Shown one piece after another: positions 6,247 to 10,715 of a stretch of 10,715 nt of DNA (position 1 is its first letter; the number at the start of each line of letters is the position of its first letter). The DNA comes from Flavobacterium psychrophilum (GTDB lineage Bacteria > Bacteroidota > Bacteroidia > Flavobacteriales > Flavobacteriaceae). The translations under genes and the position numbers were made by a program. The notes beneath the pieces are model-generated. The model searched no databases, had not been told where the DNA came from, and saw only the letters and a program-made list of their open reading frames with translations. The stretch spans positions 1 through 10,715 of the forward strand of contig CAMBOW010000068.1 of assembly GCA_945869365.1 (NCBI GenBank), read 5' to 3'.

Positions 6247-7148
6247 TTTAGGCAGTTTTGTATGGCTAATTTGGCCGAAGGAAAATGAAACACATAGCCC
6301 GCATCTAGTGCTTTTTGGCAACTGATTCGAATATCTGTAAATACCAATTGATGCATTTCACCTAAGATAATTTGCATGAGCCATTTGGGTGTAGCCGGCA
6401 TCCACAATCGACGTTTAAGAATTTTAGCAAGCAATTGCGTTTGGACACGGTTGCTAATTACTTCGGGCGCAACCGCATTGTATGTGCCTTCCCAACTATG
6501 TTCCATCGCAAACACATACAGGCCTACTATATCTTGCAAGTGAATCCAAGACTGCAGTTGATTGCCATTACCCATCACTGAGCCAAAGCCCAATTTGATA
6601 GGAAGAACCAGTTGTGGCAAAGCGCCACCAGTTGCAGCAAAAACTACACCGGTGCGCAACAGACAAACTTTTACTCCTAATGTGCTCAATTGATTGGCTT
6701 GGGTCTCCCATTTCTGCACAACCTTCCCTAAAAAGGTTGAGGCCGTAGAAGTCTCAATTTCAAGGTAATTTTTTCCGGTATTATTGGGGTAAATCGCAGT
6801 GCCAGAAGCGGCAATAATTTGTTTTACTTGGTTGGGCACTTTGCGCAAATAGTCAAATAAGGTTTGCGTGGTGGTTAATCTACTCGATAGGATTTCTTCT
6901 TTATACGATTTAGTCCAACGCTTAGCAATAGTGGCTCCAGCTAGATGAAAAATTACTTGTACATTTTTTAAACAATTTTCGTCTAAGTAATAGGCCGCAG
7001 GATTCCACAAAAAACCTTTATAGTTATCGGTCTGTTGCATTTTTTTGGGGGAGGTAGTAAGGTAATGAACCGTGTGTCCCTTTTGTAACAATTGTTCAAC
7101 CAATGCCTTTCCGATTAAACCTGTAGCTCCAGTAACTAAAACAATCAT
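6243..7148 (-). CDS. TIGR01777-family NAD(P)-dependent epimerase-like protein (YfcH/SDR39U1 type)
   Basis: The 301-residue protein is an extended short-chain dehydrogenase/reductase. The N-terminus MIVLVTGATGLIGKAL is the dinucleotide-binding TGxxGxxG loop (6-13). FHLAGATIAKRWT (67-79) is the diagnostic segment of the TIGR01777 subfamily. AASGTAIYP (113-121) and the FLGKVVQKWE region (139-148) occupy the active-site positions; the classical YxxxK pair is not evident, as in much of this subfamily. The C-terminal segment MPATPKWLMQIILGEM (250-265) and the following residues match the DUF1731 tail. The length is typical. No substrate is established for the family, so a cytosolic oxidoreductase or epimerase is as far as the sequence goes. 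It stands alone, convergent with the candidate small transcript and divergent from padR. Confidence 0.9.
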   Translation of the reverse strand: MIVLVTGATGLIGKALVEQLLQKGHTVHYLTTSPKKMQQTDNYKGFLWNPAAYYLDENCLKNVQVIFHLAGATIAKRWTKSYKEEILSSRLTTTQTLFDYLRKVPNQVKQIIAASGTAIYPNNTGKNYLEIETSTASTFLGKVVQKWETQANQLSTLGVKVCLLRTGVVFAATGGALPQLVLPIKLGFGSVMGNGNQLQSWIHLQDIVGLYVFAMEHSWEGTYNAVAPEVISNRVQTQLLAKILKRRLWMPATPKWLMQIILGEMHQLVFTDIRISCQKALDAGYVFHFPSAKLAIQNCLK

Positions 7149-7159
7149 TTTTTTTTTGA

Positions 7160-7167
7160 CAAATATA
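7160..7167 (-). promoter_or_regulatory. Candidate -7 box for the epimerase-like gene
   Basis: On the minus strand the sequence reads TATATTTG, an exact match to TAnnTTTG, 11 bases from the ATG at 7148, so the leader would be only a few bases. I see no TTG at the usual -33 distance. Its position in the divergent gap is right for a promoter. Confidence 0.4.
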
Positions 7168-7291
7168 GATTTATGTTTACTTATTCTTGAATTTAATTAA
7201 ACAAATATTTTGCTTTTAGAAATCACCATCATGCATTTGGCCATTAAAATCGAGCTAAATGTTAAATTTTCAAAAAAAATTAGTACTATGT

Positions 7292-7324
7292 TTTGCATAT
7301 TACTATTAAATAACCATATATTTG
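7292..7324 (+). promoter_or_regulatory. Promoter of the padR-pspC operon
   Basis: TTTG (7292-7295), a 21-base spacer and TATATTTG (7317-7324) match the Bacteroidota promoter pattern exactly. A start near 7331 leaves a leader of about 20 bases before the ATG at 7351. The octamer TTTGCATA occurs twice, at 7292-7299 and 7321-7328, covering both promoter boxes. An inverted TATG-N5-CATA lies at 7287-7299. PadR proteins usually repress their own operon, so these repeats are candidate operators. Confidence 0.65.
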
Positions 7325-7350
7325 CATAAGAAATTACTAAGTATACCACT

Positions 7351-7680
7351 ATGAACATCGAAAACACCAAAGCACAAATGCGAAAAGGCGTACTGGAGTT
7401 TTGCATCCTCTCGGTTTTAAAAGAGAAAGATGCCTACACTTCGGAGATTTTGGACACGCTCAAAAACGCCAAATTATTGGTTGTAGAAGGAACGGTCTAT
7501 CCGCTGCTCACTCGCTTGAAAAACGACGGTTTGTTAATCTACCGTTGGGAAGAATCTACATCGGGTCCGCCAAGAAAATATTATGGCTTGACCGATGATG
7601 GACAAACTTTTTTACACGAACTCAACGACACCTGGAAAGAACTATCAGATGCCGTAGAACTAATCACAAACCAAAACTAA
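7351..7680 (+). CDS. PadR-family transcriptional regulator
   Basis: The 109-residue protein is a winged helix-turn-helix repressor of the short PadR type. Features are MRKGVLEFCILSVL (helix 1, 9-22), a central helix EILDTLKN, the recognition region GTVYPLLTRLKNDGLL (47-62), and the wing segment with ESTSGPPRKYYGLTDDG (68-84), the most conserved part of the family. A C-terminal helix for dimerisation follows. It is cytosolic and binds DNA. The stop is 5 bases before the PspC-domain gene, so the two share a transcript. PadR regulators paired with membrane proteins carrying an N-terminal helical domain are a recurrent arrangement in which the regulator usually controls the pair; the inducing signal is unknown. 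Confidence 0.93.
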   Translation: MNIENTKAQMRKGVLEFCILSVLKEKDAYTSEILDTLKNAKLLVVEGTVYPLLTRLKNDGLLIYRWEESTSGPPRKYYGLTDDGQTFLHELNDTWKELSDAVELITNQN

Positions 7681-7685
7681 CTGTC

Positions 7686-9386
7686 ATGAATAAAACTGTA
7701 AACATCAATTTAGGAGGAATCGTATTCCACATTGACGAAGAAGCCTACTTAAAATTATCCAATTATTTGGATGCCATAAAGCGTTCGTTGAACAACACCA
7801 ATGGACAAGACGAAATCATCAAAGACATTGAGTTGCGCATTGCCGAGCTTATTTCTGCCAAACACAGCAGCGAAAAACAAGTGATTGTCATGTCCGAACT
7901 AGATGAAGTAATTGCCGTAATGGGCCAACCCGAAGATTACCGCATTGAAGGTGATGCAAACGAAGCCGAACAACCCAAAACTGACTTTGCAACGGCATCA
8001 AATACAGCCAAAACCAAATCGAAAAAACTCTATCGCGACAAAGACGATGCCATGATAGGCGGCGTGCTTTCGGGATTAGGCTATTATTTTGGCATCGAGC
8101 GCGTGTATTTGCGACTCATTTTGTTGGTGTCCTTGTTGCTTTTTGGCTTTGGTTTTTTAACCTACATCATTTTGTGGATCGTGATTCCAGAAGCCAAAAC
8201 CACTTCAGAAAAATTAGAAATGAAAGGCGAGCCGGTAAACATTTCGTCGATTGAGAAAAAAGTGCGGGAAGAATTTAACAATGTATCCGAGAAAATAAAA
8301 AACAAAGATTACGATTCGTTGGGCAACCAATTAAAATCAAATGCCAGCAAGGCGGGTTCAACATTGAGTGAAGTAATCCATACTATAATCAAATTGATTG
8401 GCAAAATAGCGGGAATTATTCTTGTCGTGCTCAGTATATTGTTTTTAGTGGCACTTACCCTAGCCAGTTTTGCACTGAGCAGTACTACGTTTATAGAATT
8501 TCCCTGGACCAATTATTTATTAGCTGGAAACTTGGCCGAATACCCCACTTGGATTTTTGGATTGATGATGTGGCTTGCCCTAGGAATTCCTTCATTTTTT
8601 GTGACTTTACTTGGCTTTAAACTGATTTCACCCCGCAGCAATTCGATTGGAAACCCTGCCAAATACACCCTGATTACCTTGTGTATACTCGCCTTCATTG
8701 CCCTGAGTTATGTGGGAGTAGAACAAGTATCTGAATTTAAAATGGCCGGAAAATCGATACAGAAAGATGCCTTGCCCATCACGGCACTAGATACCATTCA
8801 AATTAGCTTTCAACACGACGAAAGTTTTGGCACAGAAGAAGACGAAAATTCCTTTTTAGTTACCGAAGACGCGCAAAATCATTCGGTGATTTACTCGAAC
8901 AACATTCGTTTTAACGTGTACAAATCGGCAGATGCCTCGACCTATTTGGAGATTGTGCGCAAAGCCCGTGGTAAAAAAGCAGCTGAAGCGCGAAATGCGG
9001 CCGAAAAAATAAATTACAGCTATAGTTTCTCCAACAAGCAGTTAATTTTAAACGACTTTTTATTGACCGATGTGAAAAACAAATTTCGCAACCAAGAGGT
9101 AATTATCAATTTGTATGTGCCTGAAGGCTTGCATTTTAAAACTGATAGTTCGGTGCAACAATACGATGATTCGGACAATAGTTTTTTTAATTTGCATTAC
9201 AGTTCGGCCGATTATTTATATCGGGTAGAAAGCCAAAAAGTGGTTTGTACGAATTGTCCGCCTGAAGAAAACGAAAACGAAAATGTAAATGGCGGTGTTT
9301 CTATTAATGTAGACGAAGACAGCACCTCTACCCAAGTATCCATAAACGAAAAGGGTGTTCGTGTAAATCTCCAAAAAAACAAGTAA
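7686..9386 (+). CDS. PspC-domain membrane protein, probable envelope-stress component
   Basis: The 566-residue protein has several parts. Residues 1-90 form a soluble, helical region (DIELRIAELI, then VIAVMGQPEDY) resembling the HAAS-type domains found next to PadR genes. Residues 113-170 are a PspC domain (LYRDKDDAMIGGVLSGLGYYFGI region) with its membrane helix at about 143-168. Three more hydrophobic helices follow (238-263, 287-312, 327-346). The C-terminal 220 residues are hydrophilic and strand-rich (VIINLYVPEGLHF at 472-484), suggesting a Toastrack/DUF2807-like beta domain on the far side of the membrane, and end in an acidic tail. A CTNC pair sits at 521-524. PspC proteins sense or counter envelope damage in phage-shock-type responses. 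No pspA is nearby. The co-transcribed padR suggests transcriptional feedback. The C-terminal domain call is inference. Confidence 0.85.
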   Translation: MNKTVNINLGGIVFHIDEEAYLKLSNYLDAIKRSLNNTNGQDEIIKDIELRIAELISAKHSSEKQVIVMSELDEVIAVMGQPEDYRIEGDANEAEQPKTDFATASNTAKTKSKKLYRDKDDAMIGGVLSGLGYYFGIERVYLRLILLVSLLLFGFGFLTYIILWIVIPEAKTTSEKLEMKGEPVNISSIEKKVREEFNNVSEKIKNKDYDSLGNQLKSNASKAGSTLSEVIHTIIKLIGKIAGIILVVLSILFLVALTLASFALSSTTFIEFPWTNYLLAGNLAEYPTWIFGLMMWLALGIPSFFVTLLGFKLISPRSNSIGNPAKYTLITLCILAFIALSYVGVEQVSEFKMAGKSIQKDALPITALDTIQISFQHDESFGTEEDENSFLVTEDAQNHSVIYSNNIRFNVYKSADASTYLEIVRKARGKKAAEARNAAEKINYSYSFSNKQLILNDFLLTDVKNKFRNQEVIINLYVPEGLHFKTDSSVQQYDDSDNSFFNLHYSSADYLYRVESQKVVCTNCPPEENENENVNGGVSINVDEDSTSTQVSINEKGVRVNLQKNK

Positions 9387-9444
9387 AATTAGCCGGCAGA
9401 TTTGCTCATTTATTTTATACTGAATTGGTTATCAAATAATCACT

Positions 9445-9456
9445 TTTGTTAACAAA
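9445..9456. repeat. 12-bp perfect palindrome upstream of parA
   Basis: TTTGTTAACAAA is a perfect inverted repeat placed just upstream of the candidate parA -33 box. It could be an operator for parAB autoregulation, but a short AT-rich palindrome may occur by chance. It is not the CACGTG-centred parS consensus. Confidence 0.3.
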
Positions 9457-9462
9457 TTAAGC

Positions 9463-9492
9463 TTGAAGGAACCATAAAAAATAGTATTTTTA
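9463..9492 (+). promoter_or_regulatory. Candidate parAB promoter
   Basis: TTG (9463-9465), a 19-base spacer and TATTTTTA (9485-9492, one mismatch to TAnnTTTG) give a probable start near 9499 and a leader of about 17 bases before the ATG at 9516. The leader is A-rich with no Shine-Dalgarno sequence. No clear terminator of the upstream PspC operon is visible in 9387-9462, so some read-through is possible. Confidence 0.55.
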
Positions 9493-9515
9493 CGGCTCAA
9501 ATTTCAAAAAAATAA

Positions 9516-10283
9516 ATGGGTAAAATCATTGCCATAGCAAATCAAAAAGGCGGCGTAGGAAAAACGACTACATCGGTAAACCTAGCGGCCTCCTTGGGTG
9601 TTTTAGAAAAAAAAGTGCTGCTTATCGATGCCGACCCACAAGCCAATGCCAGTTCGGGCTTGGGTATCGATGTCGAAAACGTAACCATTGGAACCTACCA
9701 AGTGCTCGAGCACAGCAACCGCCCAGAAGAAGCTATTTTGCCCTGCTCTGCTCCCAATGTATCTGTAATTGCGGCCCATATTGATTTGGTGGCCATTGAA
9801 ATTGAATTGGTTGACAAAGAAAACCGCGAGTACATGCTGAAGCAAGCGTTGGCATCCATCAAAGATGATTACGATTACATCCTCATTGACTGTGCCCCTT
9901 CGTTGGGATTGCTCACGCTAAATGCCCTAACTGCCGCTGATTCGGTAGTGATTCCCATTCAATGCGAATACTACGCTTTGGAAGGCTTAGGTAAATTACT
10001 CAACACCATCAAAAGTGTTCAAAAAATACACAATCCACAATTGGATATCGAAGGCTTATTGCTCACCATGTTTGATTCGCGTTTGCGCCTATCCAACCAA
10101 GTGGTCGAAGAAGTACAAAAACACTTCAACGATATGGTGTTCAAAACCATCATCCAACGCACGGTAAAATTGAGCGAAGCCCCAAGTTATGGCGAAAGCA
10201 TCATCAACTATGACGCAACCAGCAAAGGTGCAACCAACTACTTGCAACTCGCCCAAGAAATCATCAAGAAAAACAGTATTTAA
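9516..10283 (+). CDS. parA: Chromosome-partition ATPase ParA (Soj family)
   Basis: The 255-residue protein is an ATPase that forms gradients on the nucleoid and, with ParB bound at parS, moves replicated origins apart. Motifs are the deviant Walker A KGGVGKTT (11-18, with the signature lysine K11), DADPQANASSGLG (38-50, Walker A'), Walker B YILIDCAPSLG (121-131) with D125, and IPIQCEYYALEGL (147-159). Basic residues in SRLRLSNQ (188-195) fall in the region that contacts DNA in this family. It lacks an N-terminal HTH and has the short chromosomal Soj length. The start follows from homology (MGKIIAIANQKGG). parB begins 1 base after its stop, so the pair is one operon. Confidence 0.96.
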   Translation: MGKIIAIANQKGGVGKTTTSVNLAASLGVLEKKVLLIDADPQANASSGLGIDVENVTIGTYQVLEHSNRPEEAILPCSAPNVSVIAAHIDLVAIEIELVDKENREYMLKQALASIKDDYDYILIDCAPSLGLLTLNALTAADSVVIPIQCEYYALEGLGKLLNTIKSVQKIHNPQLDIEGLLLTMFDSRLRLSNQVVEEVQKHFNDMVFKTIIQRTVKLSEAPSYGESIINYDATSKGATNYLQLAQEIIKKNSI

Positions 10284-10284
10284 T

Positions 10285-10715
10285 ATGGCTCAAGCAGGAA
10301 AAAAACAAGCCATGGGCAGAGGTTTATCGGCTTTATTAAAAGACCCAGACAACAACATTCAATCGGTACACGACAAAAATGCCGACAAAGTGGTGGGCAA
10401 CATCATCGAACTGGATATTGAGGCCATTGAAATTAATCCGTTTCAACCCCGCAGCAATTTTAACGAAGATACCTTGACAGAACTGGCTTCATCAATTCGA
10501 GAATTGGGCGTGATTCAACCCATTACGGTACGTAAAACCGATTTCAATAAATACCAATTAATTTCAGGTGAACGAAGATTACGAGCGTCAAAAACAGCTG
10601 GACTGGCGACCATTCCGGCCTACATTCGCATTGCCAACGACCAAGAATCATTGACCATGGCTTTGGTTGAAAACATCCAACGCCACGACTTAGACCCGAT
10701 AGAAATTGCCTTGTC
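10285..10715 (+). CDS. parB: Chromosome-partition protein ParB (Spo0J family), 3' end cut by the window
   Basis: The frame opens with ATG 1 base after the parA stop and stays open to the right edge, giving 143 complete codons. The start contains MGRGLSALL (10-18), the conserved N-terminal motif that touches ParA and stimulates its ATPase. The ParB/Spo0J N-terminal domain follows: IEINPFQPR (48-56), ELASSIRELGVIQPITVR (66-83), the CTP-binding motif GERRLRA (95-101) and ENIQR (129-133). In this family CTP binding lets ParB clamp and slide on DNA from parS. The central HTH that reads parS and the dimerisation domain lie beyond the window. Nothing in the visible part is unusual. Confidence 0.95.
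   Translation, partial: MAQAGKKQAMGRGLSALLKDPDNNIQSVHDKNADKVVGNIIELDIEAIEINPFQPRSNFNEDTLTELASSIRELGVIQPITVRKTDFNKYQLISGERRLRASKTAGLATIPAYIRIANDQESLTMALVENIQRHDLDPIEIAL

Noticed and set aside
7197..7406. 69-codon minus-strand frame over the padR start and promoter
   Set aside because: It overlaps the padR start on the opposite strand, covers an exact-match promoter, and its hydrophobic product looks like translated AT-rich DNA.
9387..9515. Possible replication origin or DnaA boxes near parAB
   Set aside because: parAB often lies near oriC, but I see no cluster of TTATCCACA-like boxes here or elsewhere in the window.
1..10715. Mobile element, CRISPR array, tRNA or rRNA gene
   Set aside because: On both strands I found no transposase or integrase motif, no regularly spaced repeats and no tRNA or rRNA-like sequence.

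Overview
The window looks like chromosomal DNA from a member of the Bacteroidota, most probably class Flavobacteriia. The DNA is AT-rich, and there are essentially no Shine-Dalgarno sequences ahead of the starts. Several intergenic regions carry the Bacteroidota vegetative promoter pattern (TTTG or TTG, 19-21 bases, TAnnTTTG). The protein sequences (DnaJ, the sigma-54 regulator, the DEAD-like protein) also have the flavobacterial forms I know. Nothing points to a phage, insertion sequence, integron or CRISPR array; these look like resident chromosomal genes.

Left part, minus strand (transcribed right to left). At 4155-1 there is a tight run of an ABC transporter ATPase, its ABC-2 permease with a large extracytoplasmic domain, a sigma-54-activator response regulator, a one-domain DEAD-box-like protein, and the start of a DUF2007-like protein that runs off the left edge. 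Gaps are 8, 7, 36 and 13 bases, so this may be one operon. Upstream of it and closed by its own intrinsic terminator (about 4215-4247) lies the co-chaperone operon grpE-dnaJ (5974-4271). A strong candidate promoter for it lies at 5995-6029.

Middle part. The 268-base gap 5975-6242 holds the grpE promoter. On the other strand it has a -7-like box, a short cysteine-rich reading frame, a 9-bp stem and a good plus-strand intrinsic terminator with no recognised gene to serve, so it is a candidate small transcript. Next is a minus-strand TIGR01777-type NAD(P)-dependent epimerase-like gene (7148-6243).

Right part, plus strand. A divergent promoter region (7149-7350) leads into a PadR-type repressor followed 5 bases later by a 566-residue PspC-domain membrane protein. 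This is probably an envelope-stress module of sensor/effector plus repressor. After a 129-base gap come the chromosome-partition genes parA (complete) and parB (cut by the right edge), 1 base apart.

I did not find a clearly new multi-gene system. The best points for a second look are proteins of known families that lack standard parts: a sigma-54 activator without its DNA-binding domain and with GAFTSA in place of GAFTGA, a DEAD protein with only the first RecA domain and degenerate motifs, and a DnaJ with only two of four zinc-binding repeats. The unexplained plus-strand transcript candidate near 6050-6246 and the sigma-54-like element overlapping the grpE promoter are also worth checking.
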